From NCBI GenBank assembly GCA_040905905.1, contig JBBDQN010000032.1, positions 1 to 64,000 on the forward strand: a DNA stretch of 64,000 nucleotides. The letters are read 5' to 3'. The translations under genes and the position numbers were made by a program. This DNA comes from JAICND01 sp040905905 (GTDB lineage: Bacteria > Actinomycetota > Acidimicrobiia > Spongiisociales > ZC4RG35). Below are positions 1 to 8,170 of this stretch, piece by piece. The notes beneath the pieces are model-generated. The model ran no database searches. It had not been told where the DNA came from and saw only the letters and a program-made list of their open reading frames with translations. The stretch's first letter is position 1; every line of letters starts with the position of its first letter.

Positions 1-23
1 GGGGGGTTTGGCTTAGGAAATAG

Positions 24-81
24 CCCCCACTTTTGGCGCGTGGTTGTGCTCTCCTGGTGTCGATCCTCCGAACCAAAACGG
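24..81 (-). repeat. 58-bp dispersed repeat, copy 1
   Basis: One of three copies of an intergenic repeat in this window (others at 17166-17223 and 20041-20098). Read on the minus strand it begins CCGTTTTGG, contains the core GATCGACACCAGG, and ends with CCAAAA followed by a variant G-rich tail. In the better copies the ends form a 9-bp inverted repeat (CCGTTTTGG / CCAAAACGG), so the element could fold as an RNA or DNA hairpin. It lies downstream of the pirin gene, between its stop and the window edge. This copy has diverged at its right end (AAAAGTGGGGG instead of AAAACGGGGTC). Confidence 0.8.
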
Positions 82-151
82 TCTAAGGGACGGGGGGCCA
101 CGAAAACGCCGGGCACCGCGGCCAGCCGAATTCGCAACGAAACGTGTTGCG

Positions 152-1075
152 TCAATCTTCTGGGACCCAGGGTGGGCGCGGTGCGTCGATCCGGGCGAGC
201 TTGGAAGGAACGGGACCGAACCGGTCGGTGTCGTGCAGCTGCCACGCCCGCCAGGCGTCGGTGAGCTCTTCTTTGGTGCGAGCTACGAAGTTCCACCACA
301 TCATGATCTTCTCATCGAGCGGCTCTCCTCCTAGAAATAGAAGACGACCACCACCGTGTCCAGTCTCGATGCGAACGGACTCCGGGCCCGCGTCGATCAG
401 CCCGAGCCAGCCTGGTTCGACGATGTCGTCATCGAGTTTGATCGACCGGTCGATCGGGACCACCCCGTATTCGAAGTGCGGCTGCAGAGTCATTTCGCAT
501 ACACCCGGTCGCAAAACGAGTTCCATGCCCACGAGCGGTGAGTCGGTCCGTGCCGGCGACGCCGCGGTGTCATAGGAACCGATGATGACGGTCGCTTGCC
601 CGTTGGGAAGCTCAAGGTGGGGGAGCGAGGCGTGGTGTTCGAACTTCGATGGTCCATGTCGCGTTGTCTCTGGTTGGGCGATCCACATCTGGGCGCCGTG
701 CACGCCGGCGGAGGATGACAACTCCGAATGGGCGATACCGTGACCGGCAGTCATCAAGTTGAGCTGGCCTGGCCGGATCACCTGCTCGGTGCCGAGAGAG
801 TCCCCGTGCAGAGCCTCGCCATCGAACAACCAGGTGGCAGTCGACAGTCCCATATGGGGATGCGGGCCCACCTCCATTGGCTGGGGGTTGTTGACATCGG
901 GGGGGAGCATCAGATCAACGAAGCACCATCCGCCGATGGTGCGCCGGCCTTTGGTGGGGAGGACTCGCACCACCTCCATCGAGCCCACGGTGGTCGTGCG
1001 ACCTTGACGGACCTGGACGCCCATCTGTCCATGGTTGACCCATTTGGTGGCGCGTTCGTCGATGGGACCGCTCAT
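152..1075 (-). CDS. Pirin family protein
   Basis: A 307-residue bicupin of the pirin family. The N-terminal cupin carries the family metal-site pattern: GPHPHMGL near residue 93 and GHGIAHSE near residue 110, supplying the His/His/His/Glu ligands for an iron-type metal. The C-terminal half matches the pirin_C cupin and contains the late segment around FLGGEPLDEKIMMWWNFV. Characterised pirins act as metal-dependent cofactors or quercetin 2,3-dioxygenases; the substrate here cannot be told from sequence. It is transcribed alone on the minus strand, and the ATG at 1075 gives the full family length. No signal peptide is seen, so it should be cytoplasmic. Confidence 0.9.
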   Translation of the reverse strand: MSGPIDERATKWVNHGQMGVQVRQGRTTTVGSMEVVRVLPTKGRRTIGGWCFVDLMLPPDVNNPQPMEVGPHPHMGLSTATWLFDGEALHGDSLGTEQVIRPGQLNLMTAGHGIAHSELSSSAGVHGAQMWIAQPETTRHGPSKFEHHASLPHLELPNGQATVIIGSYDTAASPARTDSPLVGMELVLRPGVCEMTLQPHFEYGVVPIDRSIKLDDDIVEPGWLGLIDAGPESVRIETGHGGGRLLFLGGEPLDEKIMMWWNFVARTKEELTDAWRAWQLHDTDRFGPVPSKLARIDAPRPPWVPED

Positions 1076-1145
1076 GTGGGGAATCTACCGAACAGGAAAT
1101 ATTCGAACGAGGTACTTGAGGGGATCGTATTCCTGACTCAGTAGG

Positions 1146-1781
1146 TCAGACATCGGGTTCATCCGATTTGGGAACGATGTCACCCCCGTAGGTGACCGAT
1201 AACTCTGCAATATCAATGGTGGTCGGTTCAACTCGTCCACCAATTGCCAACACCCTTCTAAGTTCGGCCTCTAGTTCATCGTTGACTCCAAACCCGATAT
1301 CGTCGAATGTGCAACCAACGAAATGACATCCCTCAAGAAATAGCGCCCCTTGCACAACGTTCACATTGTCAGCGAAACGCCAGAAGATCCCGCTCTTCTC
1401 AAATTGGTTCACATAATTGACAACATTGCCTTCACCAAAAACGGCACCGTTGAGAACAAAAACGGCTGGTCCCACGAAGCGGCATTGATCAAACGTACGT
1501 GACTTCATAATTGATTGGCCGCGATTTAGGCGGACAAGTTCAGGGATGGTCAACGTGCGGCCTCTTACGTAGGGAGATGAGGCACCAAAGTATGACCTAA
1601 GGCGATCGGCTAAGGTGGCTGCCGCAAATACAAGCACGCCAAAGACCAATAGCGCCCACGATAAAAAGCTCCCAGTCAAGATATCTGACCACTTTTGAAG
1701 GTCAGCCGGAAGACTTACGACACCGACAGCAGCGAATACCAACCCGACGGTCCTAAGGGCTGCTCTGAGTCTGCTCGACAT
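1146..1781 (-). CDS. Small membrane protein of unknown function
   Basis: A 211-residue protein I do not recognise. The first ~60 residues hold two hydrophobic segments (about 9-27 and 38-58), followed by a soluble domain of about 150 residues. The middle part (FDQCRFVGPAVFVLNG and ALFLEGCHFVGCTFDDIGF) has the alternating C/N-x-F pattern seen in short right-handed beta-helices of pentapeptide-like proteins, but it is too irregular to assign. Base composition looks less GC-rich than its neighbours, which fits a variable accessory gene. It lies between the pirin gene and a DUF222/HNH gene. The ATG start is followed directly by basic residues and the first membrane segment. Confidence 0.6.
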   Translation of the reverse strand: MSSRLRAALRTVGLVFAAVGVVSLPADLQKWSDILTGSFLSWALLVFGVLVFAAATLADRLRSYFGASSPYVRGRTLTIPELVRLNRGQSIMKSRTFDQCRFVGPAVFVLNGAVFGEGNVVNYVNQFEKSGIFWRFADNVNVVQGALFLEGCHFVGCTFDDIGFGVNDELEAELRRVLAIGGRVEPTTIDIAELSVTYGGDIVPKSDEPDV

Positions 1782-1923
1782 CCCCCAAGCCTACGCATCA
1801 GCGCCGCCGGTACTGAGACACGTATACGATGTCGGTACTTGACAATCGAACATGCGTTCGACTACGCTGGCATTAGGAAAACCGGCCAGCGCCCCGACTG
1901 GTTCCCTTTCTGGAAGGTTGAGC

Positions 1924-3009
1924 ATGGGCGTTTTGGGTCAGGTCATCGAAGCTTTGAGATCAGAGGATCTTGCGGTTGTCCCTGCTGATCGTCTGGTCGA
2001 TGCGGTGGTGGTGCTCCGGCGTGATCTTGACTTGCTCGAGTTGGAGTGGATCCGCCGGATAGCTGCCATGGATCCCAAAGCCTCCGGTCATTCTTCGCCT
2101 ACCGCCTTTCTAAAAGATCGTTGTCGGATGTCTTCGGCTCGGGCCCAAAGGTCGGTGGTCTTGGCCAGCGGTTTACCCAAGGTCCCGTTTGTCGGTAAGG
2201 CGTTGGAGACGGGAGAACTGTCGTTGGATCAGGCTCAAGTGTTTATCAATATCCCCGAGCATCTCACGGATGATTTGGCTCGGGATGAAGTGACGTTGGT
2301 CAATGCGAGTGAACCTCTTTCGGTGGCTGATACCCGCCGGGTGGTCGAATATTGGAAGACCGCGGTGGACGGACCCGGTGCAGAGGCGACCGTGGAGGAG
2401 TTGTTCGATCGCAGGTATCTGTTCGGATCGAAGACTTTGGAGGGGATGGTCAAACTCGATGGTCTGTTGGATCCGATGGCGGGAGATCTGGTCCTCACCG
2501 CTTTGCAAGCCGCTACCCCACCCCGCCGGGATGGTGACCATCGGTCACCCCGGCAGCGGCGGGCCGACGCTCTCGCCGATCTGGCCCGCACGTTTCTCGA
2601 TTCGGGGATAGCGGCGGGGACCGAGAAGCCGCATGTCCTGGTCCTCACCGATCTCGAAGCGCTCCAAGGTTTCGGGGGTGGGGTCCATGAGACGGCTTCC
2701 GGGCAGGTGTTAACTCCTAATCAGGTGCGGGAGACCGCCTGTGACGCGGTGATCAACCGGATGGTGTTCGGACCAGGTTCTGAACCGGTCGACATCGGCC
2801 GGACCAGCCGGGTCACTCCTCCGTCGATGCGGCGAGCCCTGATCGCCCGTGATCGTCACTGTCGGCACCCGGGTTGTGATCGTCCCCACCAGTGGTGTGA
2901 CGCTCATCACATCAGGCATTGGGCCGATGGGGGACCCACCGCCCTCTGGAACCTCAAACTCCTCTGCCGCTACCACCACACCCTCGAACACCGCAGCCAG
3001 GGACCGTAA
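1924..3009 (+). CDS. DUF222/13E12-type HNH endonuclease domain protein
   Basis: A 361-residue member of the actinobacterial DUF222 plus HNH family (13E12 repeat family). The long helical DUF222 region is followed by a C-terminal HNH zinc-finger nuclease module: C-x4-C near residue 313, DAHHIRHWADGG at about 326-337, and CRYHH at about 348-352. I chose ATG 1924 because GGAAGG sits six bases upstream; an ATG at 1852 has no such signal and adds low-complexity residues. Most relatives continue for several dozen residues after the final HH motif, whereas this one stops after nine, so the C terminus may be shortened. The family is multicopy and mobile in actinobacteria, but no terminal repeats were seen here. 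Confidence 0.8.
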   Translation: MGVLGQVIEALRSEDLAVVPADRLVDAVVVLRRDLDLLELEWIRRIAAMDPKASGHSSPTAFLKDRCRMSSARAQRSVVLASGLPKVPFVGKALETGELSLDQAQVFINIPEHLTDDLARDEVTLVNASEPLSVADTRRVVEYWKTAVDGPGAEATVEELFDRRYLFGSKTLEGMVKLDGLLDPMAGDLVLTALQAATPPRRDGDHRSPRQRRADALADLARTFLDSGIAAGTEKPHVLVLTDLEALQGFGGGVHETASGQVLTPNQVRETACDAVINRMVFGPGSEPVDIGRTSRVTPPSMRRALIARDRHCRHPGCDRPHQWCDAHHIRHWADGGPTALWNLKLLCRYHHTLEHRSQGP

Positions 3010-3101
3010 GAGCTGCGAGATGCCCAAAGCGCACGCAACCTTCGTAGGCTCTTCGTGTCCGCTACAACTTAACGTTCTGTTCCGTGGCCGATGTGTGTCG
3101 G

Positions 3102-5744
3102 TCAGTCGGCCAGGAGGCGCGTGGCGTACTCAATGGCCTCTTCGAGTGTCATCTTCCGTCCCTCGGCGAGAGCCTTTTCGACCGCCTCCGAGCCTATCGT
3201 TTGTCTGGCGACATCCTCCACCTGCCGCCGCGTTAGGGCAGCCTGCGGGAGAGATGCGCCCGTCGTCTCCCTGAGCCGGACAGCGGCACCCAACAGGTGT
3301 ATTGCTTCGATGTGGCGGCCGACCGAGGACTCGAGGGCGCTTACTTGCTCCAGAGTCGCCCCGATCAAAGGCAGATCCCTGACATCGGTGACCACTCGGA
3401 GGGCTTCCTGATAGGCCTGTTGCCCCGCTTGAAGGTCCCCTCGGAGACGGTACGCCTCTCCTAGGAGGCCCAGGGCCCAGCTCATATGGAAATGGTCGCC
3501 GGCCGCCCGAAAGAAAGTCAATGCCTCTTCTGAGTACCTGACCGCTTGGTGCAGGTCAGCAGCGTTCACGGCTGCCACGGCAAGAGAGAGCTGGTTTCGG
3601 GCCGCAAGATGCGGGTTTCCGATCTCGCGAGCGAGAGCCAGATTCGCTTGGAATCGCCGGCGACCCTCCTCGGGGTCCTGGCGCATTTCCGGCACGAAGG
3701 CGAGGTTGTAAAGCGCTTCAGCGACGGCGTTGCGGTCGCCGAGCTGACGGTAGATGCTTAATGCCGACTCGTAGGCAAGCTCGGTTGTTTCGGTGTCGGT
3801 GAGCCAGTAGGCCAATCCCCCTAGGGCCGTGAACGCCTTGGCGCGAGCGACGGAGACGCTGTCGGGGTCCAATGCCTGCAGCTCCTCCAACCATGAACGG
3901 CCTTCGCGGAGGTAACCGCGCTGGAACCAGAACCTCCACAGCGCGGCGCTGAGACGCATGCCACTTTCTGCGTCGCGTGTGTCGAGAGCTCTGCGCAGGG
4001 CATCTCGCACGTTGTCATGCTCGCGCTCGAGGCGGTCGAGCCAACCGGCTTGGCTGACTCCCAAAAGGTGGGGTTCGGCCTGCTCAGCCAGATCGCGAAA
4101 GTAGAACAGGTGGCGTTGACCTATTTCGTCAAGAAGACCATCCGCACTCAGCCGGTCGCGCCCATACTCCCGGATCGTCTCCAGGATGGTGAACCGCCAA
4201 TCCCCACTGTCGCTTCTCTGACCAACGAGACTCTGTGACACGAGCGAGGCGATCCCCTCGAATGTATCGATTCCAAGGGCTCCACCCGGATTGCAGATGG
4301 CCTCCGCCGTTTCAATGGTGCAACCGCCTGCGAAAATGGAGAGTCGTGCAAAGAGGCCCTGTTCGGCCGGGCGGAGGAGCTCGTAACTCCATGCGATTGC
4401 GCCGCTGAGGGTCCGCTGGCGCGCAGGCACGTTGCTTGCTCCCGCGGCGAGCACCGGAAGACGCTGATCGATGCGCGAGAGGATCTCCCGAGCTCCCATC
4501 AGCCGCACGCGGCTGGCGGCCAGCTCGATTGCAAGGGGCAACCCATCGAGTCGGAAACAGATCTCGGCCACCGTTGCGGCGTTCTCACTTGTCATCCGAA
4601 ACCCTGGCTTCGCCAAGCGGGCCCGGTCGATGAATAGCTCCACGGCTTCGTACTTCGTGAGGTCATCGACATCAGTCCCTGCCCCTGGCTCCGGGAGGGC
4701 TAGAGGAGGAACCGCGAACTCTTGCTCGCCATACAGATTCAGGATGCTTCTGCTCGTGATCAGGAGTTTCAATCCCGAGGCCGATGCCAACATGGCCTCC
4801 ACGACATCACTGGCCGCCAAGAGATGCTCGAAGTTGTCGAGGATCATGAGCAGTTCCAGCTTCGCAAGGTGGATCTTGAGCAGGTCAAAGATGGGACGAT
4901 CCGGCTGCTCGCTGAGGCCAAGGCTCCGGGCCACGGTTGGCCCGACAACTGCAGGATCTGTCAAGGGAGCGAGGTCAACAAACCAGGCCCCATCGGCAAA
5001 CCCACTGGCTGCCTCGCGCGCCAACTCGACGGCGAGGCTGGTCTTGCCCGTGCCTCCTGGCCCGACGAGCGTGACGAGACGACTTCGTCTCAGCAAGCCT
5101 TGCAACTCATCGAGGTGTGCGCGCCTGCCGACAAAGCTCGTCATTCGAGCGGGCAGGTGATCCTTGCCGACTTGAAGGGTCCGAAGCAGGGGGAATTCGG
5201 AGTCCAGACCTTCGATCGTCAACTGGTACAACCGCTCGGTTAGGTCGAGACCTTTGAGGCGGTGTTCCCCTACGTCGCGCATTGCAACGCCCTTCGGGAG
5301 TGTTCGTTCGGACAGCCCCCGTGTCGAGTCAGAGATCAGCACCTGGCCGCCATGGGCGGCGGAGGCGATTCGGGCGGCACGATTGATGTCGAGGCCGATG
5401 TAGTCGTCGCCGCCATGAATACCGGTACCGCTGTGGATGCCCATCCGCACGCGGACTCTCGCTCCGGCTGGCCACGTGGCCGCGGCGAGCGACCGCTGCG
5501 CATCGACGGCAGCCGCGATCGCTGATGGGGCGTCCCGGAACACGACGAGGAACGCGTCCCCCTGGGTGCCCCGCTCGACACCACCATGAACGCCAAAGGC
5601 CGAACGCAAAAGGCGATGATGCTGCTCAATCAGCTCGCGGTATGTAGAGACGTCGAGCTCTTGAGTGAGCCCGGTTGAGCCTTCGATGTCGGAGAACAAG
5701 AACGTGACAGTGCCGCTTGGAAGCTGGGTTCTCGCCTCGTCCAT
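3102..5744 (-). CDS. Class III adenylate/guanylate cyclase-domain protein fused to STAND-type ATPase and TPR region
   Basis: About 880 residues in three parts. Residues 10-175 form a class III nucleotide cyclase domain with both metal Asp (D19 in FLFSDIEGST, D63 in GDAF) and the Asn/Arg pair (N121, R125 in NRAAR). Next comes a STAND/NB-ARC-like ATPase with Walker A GPGGTGKT at 228-235 and a Walker B-like LLMILDNFEHL. The last ~350 residues are helical TPR-like repeats. The domain order matches large signal-integrating regulators of actinobacteria, though no LuxR-type HTH is visible at the C terminus. An upstream ATG at 5807 is possible; I prefer 5744 because the family starts shortly before the cyclase motif. 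Confidence 0.85.
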   Translation of the reverse strand: MDEARTQLPSGTVTFLFSDIEGSTGLTQELDVSTYRELIEQHHRLLRSAFGVHGGVERGTQGDAFLVVFRDAPSAIAAAVDAQRSLAAATWPAGARVRVRMGIHSGTGIHGGDDYIGLDINRAARIASAAHGGQVLISDSTRGLSERTLPKGVAMRDVGEHRLKGLDLTERLYQLTIEGLDSEFPLLRTLQVGKDHLPARMTSFVGRRAHLDELQGLLRRSRLVTLVGPGGTGKTSLAVELAREAASGFADGAWFVDLAPLTDPAVVGPTVARSLGLSEQPDRPIFDLLKIHLAKLELLMILDNFEHLLAASDVVEAMLASASGLKLLITSRSILNLYGEQEFAVPPLALPEPGAGTDVDDLTKYEAVELFIDRARLAKPGFRMTSENAATVAEICFRLDGLPLAIELAASRVRLMGAREILSRIDQRLPVLAAGASNVPARQRTLSGAIAWSYELLRPAEQGLFARLSIFAGGCTIETAEAICNPGGALGIDTFEGIASLVSQSLVGQRSDSGDWRFTILETIREYGRDRLSADGLLDEIGQRHLFYFRDLAEQAEPHLLGVSQAGWLDRLEREHDNVRDALRRALDTRDAESGMRLSAALWRFWFQRGYLREGRSWLEELQALDPDSVSVARAKAFTALGGLAYWLTDTETTELAYESALSIYRQLGDRNAVAEALYNLAFVPEMRQDPEEGRRRFQANLALAREIGNPHLAARNQLSLAVAAVNAADLHQAVRYSEEALTFFRAAGDHFHMSWALGLLGEAYRLRGDLQAGQQAYQEALRVVTDVRDLPLIGATLEQVSALESSVGRHIEAIHLLGAAVRLRETTGASLPQAALTRRQVEDVARQTIGSEAVEKALAEGRKMTLEEAIEYATRLLAD

Positions 5745-5851
5745 GAGCCGAACCCTACCGATCGCTGATTTTCCAGCAGGTGCCCAACATCGCGTTTCGA
5801 TGCGCACCAGACCGGGTATGAGAAGCGTTACACAACAGAGGAGTGTTCAAG

Positions 5852-6127
5852 ATGGGTAAGAAGCTTCGATTCTTGTTCGGAGCCTTGACCGGAGCGCTCA
5901 TTCAATATCTGTTCGACCCCCAGGCGGGCAAATATCGGCGCGCCCGGGTGGGCGACCGGACAATCACGTATATGGATGATGTCCGGAAAGGGATCGATCG
6001 CAGGAGCAGGGGCATCAACGGACAACCAGCGGATGCCTTCACGCCCCTTGGCAAATGGCGCACAGCCCGCATCCACGTATCGAATGAGCAGCCGTATTAC
6101 AGCGATGAGGCTCCGCGTATTGTTTAG
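5852..6127 (+). CDS. Small YtxH-like hypothetical protein
   Basis: A 91-residue protein that starts with MGKKLRF and a short hydrophobic, glycine-containing segment (GALTGALIQYLFDP), then a basic soluble tail. This layout resembles YtxH-like stress-associated envelope proteins, but the match rests on general features only. The start ATG 5852 is chosen because GAGGAG ends about eight bases upstream; a GTG three codons earlier overlaps that site. It is divergent from the cyclase gene and runs into a hairpin terminator at 6128-6145 that it shares with the convergent permease gene. Confidence 0.55.
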   Translation: MGKKLRFLFGALTGALIQYLFDPQAGKYRRARVGDRTITYMDDVRKGIDRRSRGINGQPADAFTPLGKWRTARIHVSNEQPYYSDEAPRIV

Positions 6128-6145
6128 CCCCTTCTAGGGAAGGGG
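6128..6145. terminator. Hairpin between convergent genes
   Basis: A perfect 7-bp stem CCCCTTC / GAAGGGG with a TAGG loop lies exactly where the plus-strand YtxH-like gene and the minus-strand AI-2E-type permease gene converge; it overlaps the last codons of the permease. No long T run follows on either strand, so it is a weak or bidirectional terminator at best. Confidence 0.5.
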
Positions 6146-7270
6146 TCGAGAACCGACCTTGCCCAGGAATCGGCGAGGTCGGGATTGCCCGGGTCTAGCG
6201 GCGGCTCTTTCTGTCCTGACGTTCTCGATCCGCCTCCGGATCAAGAACTCCATTACCAAGATCTTGACCAGGGCGGCGATCGGCAACGCCAGCAATGCAC
6301 CCACTATGCCGGCCAGCGTCCCACCGATCATGAGGGCAATGATCACGAGGAGGGGGCTGAGATCGACGGCCCTCTTCATGACCCGGGGAGCCAAGACGTA
6401 GTTCTCGAACTGTTGATAGACCAGGACCAGGATCAGGGCCCAGATCAGTTGCTGGCGCCCTGTCATCGCAGCCACCACCAGAACGGGTATCGCTCCCACC
6501 AGTGCACCAACTGCCGGAATCAGGTCGGCGATGGCTACCCAGACGGCGAGAGCGAGAGCGTAGGGAACGCCGATGATTGCCAGGCCGATGAAAGTCACAA
6601 CCCCGGCGACCAGGCTTATGGTCAAATTGCCGACGATGTAGTTCGAGGTGAGTTCCGTTGCCTGATTGATGACGTAGACGTAATCCGCTCGATGGTCCGT
6701 TCGCAGCAACCGGAACATCCCCGACTTCATGGCAGGAAAAGCAACCGCAAAGTACGGCGTCAGCAAGAGCAGCGTAACTGTGAAGAAGATCCCCTGGGCG
6801 ACGCTTCCCGCCACACCGATCGCATCAGGCTCTCCCTCCGCACCCCCGAGGTCAACCTGATCCAGAAGATTGGACATCAGAGGTGAACGCGATTCGAGAT
6901 CGGATATGAGCTCGGGGAGCCTCTCAATTGCAGTGGCAGCCTGGCCGACCACAGTGGGGACGATGGCAGCAGCAGCGCCAGCCGCAAGGATCAACCCGCC
7001 CAGAACGATGACCGCCATGGCGCTACCGCGCCTCAACCCCCGTCGTTCCATGTCGGTCAATGCCGGTTGTAGACCAAGGGCGATGACGAAAGCGGCCACG
7101 ACGACTAAGAGCACGTTGCGGAGCGCCGCCATTGCAAGCACAGCCATGACAACAACGACGACTGCAGCGGCGGCCCGGGACCAATAGGAGATCGGAGGCC
7201 ACAGTTGCTCCCATGACGGAAGCGGCTGGGTTTCTTCTGAACCTTCCTCGACCCGGTCGTCCTCCGCCAT
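6134..7270 (-). CDS. AI-2E family transporter (permease)
   Basis: A 378-residue integral membrane protein of the AI-2E/UPF0118 family. It has an acidic soluble N terminus (about 35 residues), two closely spaced helices, a soluble stretch, and a C-terminal bundle containing the family-typical NYIVGNL, FIGLAIIGVPYALALAVWVAI and YQQFENYVLAPRVM segments. Members export small molecules or ions; TqsA of E. coli handles autoinducer-2, but most actinobacterial members are uncharacterised. The gene begins two bases after the stop of the upstream two-helix membrane protein (7273-8094), so the two are very likely one transcript and may act together. Confidence 0.88.
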   Translation of the reverse strand: MAEDDRVEEGSEETQPLPSWEQLWPPISYWSRAAAAVVVVVMAVLAMAALRNVLLVVVAAFVIALGLQPALTDMERRGLRRGSAMAVIVLGGLILAAGAAAAIVPTVVGQAATAIERLPELISDLESRSPLMSNLLDQVDLGGAEGEPDAIGVAGSVAQGIFFTVTLLLLTPYFAVAFPAMKSGMFRLLRTDHRADYVYVINQATELTSNYIVGNLTISLVAGVVTFIGLAIIGVPYALALAVWVAIADLIPAVGALVGAIPVLVVAAMTGRQQLIWALILVLVYQQFENYVLAPRVMKRAVDLSPLLVIIALMIGGTLAGIVGALLALPIAALVKILVMEFLIRRRIENVRTERAAARPGQSRPRRFLGKVGSRPLP

Positions 7271-7272
7271 CG

Positions 7273-8094
7273 CTAACCGGGCATCGCTTCGAGGGTGGTA
7301 AGTGCTCGTCCCACGACAACGAAGCCTGACATCGTCAAGGCCGACATAACGCCGACCAGCACGACGAGGAGTCGGGCAGTCAACTCGCTTCGTCCGAGCC
7401 CATCGGTGGTGGTCCGAACAACCACGTCGACCTGATCTGTCGTCACCCGGTAGTCGTCGATCACCGTGCGTGCGTTTTCTACGGTTGTTCGCATTAGCCC
7501 GACCTGGGTTGCAAGAAGGGTCGACTGGTCACGGAACCCGTCAGCCTGGGGCACCAGTTCGCCGATGGTGGCCGCATTGTCTCGCAGGCTCTGGGGCATC
7601 GAGGCAAGTTGTCGGTCAAGATCCCTGAAGGCATCGTCGAGAGGCACCTCGGGGTTGTAGGGGACGCCGACCAGAGCAAGCCCGGAGAGCGTGGAGTCAA
7701 TGACGGCCGAGGCCTCGATCAGTCCCGGCATAGCGGCCCTGATGGCCTCGATGCTGGCTGGGAGATCCTCTCCGATGATGACCACCGTCTCGTCGATTGC
7801 TTCTGATACGGTTGCGGCGCTGGCAGAAGCCTGGTTGGTGGCGGCTGAGGCAACTTCGAGGGTGAGGGTGAGATTTGCCAAGGCCTCATCGGCGATGTCG
7901 AGCGTCACGCCGATGGTCTGCAAAGCACTACCAGTGACTTCCAGCGTCCCGTCGAGACGTCGAAAGAGATCATCGACCAGGAGCCAGGCCGTGATCGTCA
8001 CCAGAACAGTCCCGATCAATCCTGCGGTCCCGATGCGAGAGATCAAAGGACCCCGGGTCCGCCGCGCAGTGTCAATAGGTCCAACCAGGGTCAT
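7273..8094 (-). CDS. Two-helix membrane protein with long periplasmic helical domain
   Basis: A 273-residue protein I cannot assign to a named family. It has one transmembrane helix near residues 22-40 and a second near 243-264, separated by about 200 Ala/Thr/Asp-rich residues predicted to be helical (LTLTLEVASAATNQAS, heptad-like spacing). The topology resembles that of dimeric coiled-coil adaptor or sensor domains. It lies immediately upstream of the AI-2E family permease gene with a two-base gap, which suggests a partner or regulator of that transporter. The ATG at 8094 was chosen over an upstream in-frame start at 8232 because the extra N terminus is basic low-complexity sequence overlapping the divergent ABC gene. 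Confidence 0.6.
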   Translation of the reverse strand: MTLVGPIDTARRTRGPLISRIGTAGLIGTVLVTITAWLLVDDLFRRLDGTLEVTGSALQTIGVTLDIADEALANLTLTLEVASAATNQASASAATVSEAIDETVVIIGEDLPASIEAIRAAMPGLIEASAVIDSTLSGLALVGVPYNPEVPLDDAFRDLDRQLASMPQSLRDNAATIGELVPQADGFRDQSTLLATQVGLMRTTVENARTVIDDYRVTTDQVDVVVRTTTDGLGRSELTARLLVVLVGVMSALTMSGFVVVGRALTTLEAMPG

Positions 8095-8125
8095 GTTCTC
8101 GAGGGTACCCAGGGCTGGTCGTTGG

Positions 8126-8138
8126 CAAACAGTGTTTG
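8126..8138. promoter_or_regulatory. 13-bp palindrome, candidate operator
   Basis: CAAACAGTGTTTG is a perfect palindrome around a central G. It lies between the divergent 7273-8094 and 8171-9157 genes and overlaps a TTGACG hexamer at 8136-8141 that could be a -35 element for the ABC exporter genes. A symmetric site over a promoter element is typical for TetR/PadR-type repressors, but no such regulator is encoded next to it. Confidence 0.35.
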
Positions 8139-8170
8139 ACGCATTGAAACTCTGGGTACCCCGGGATTTC

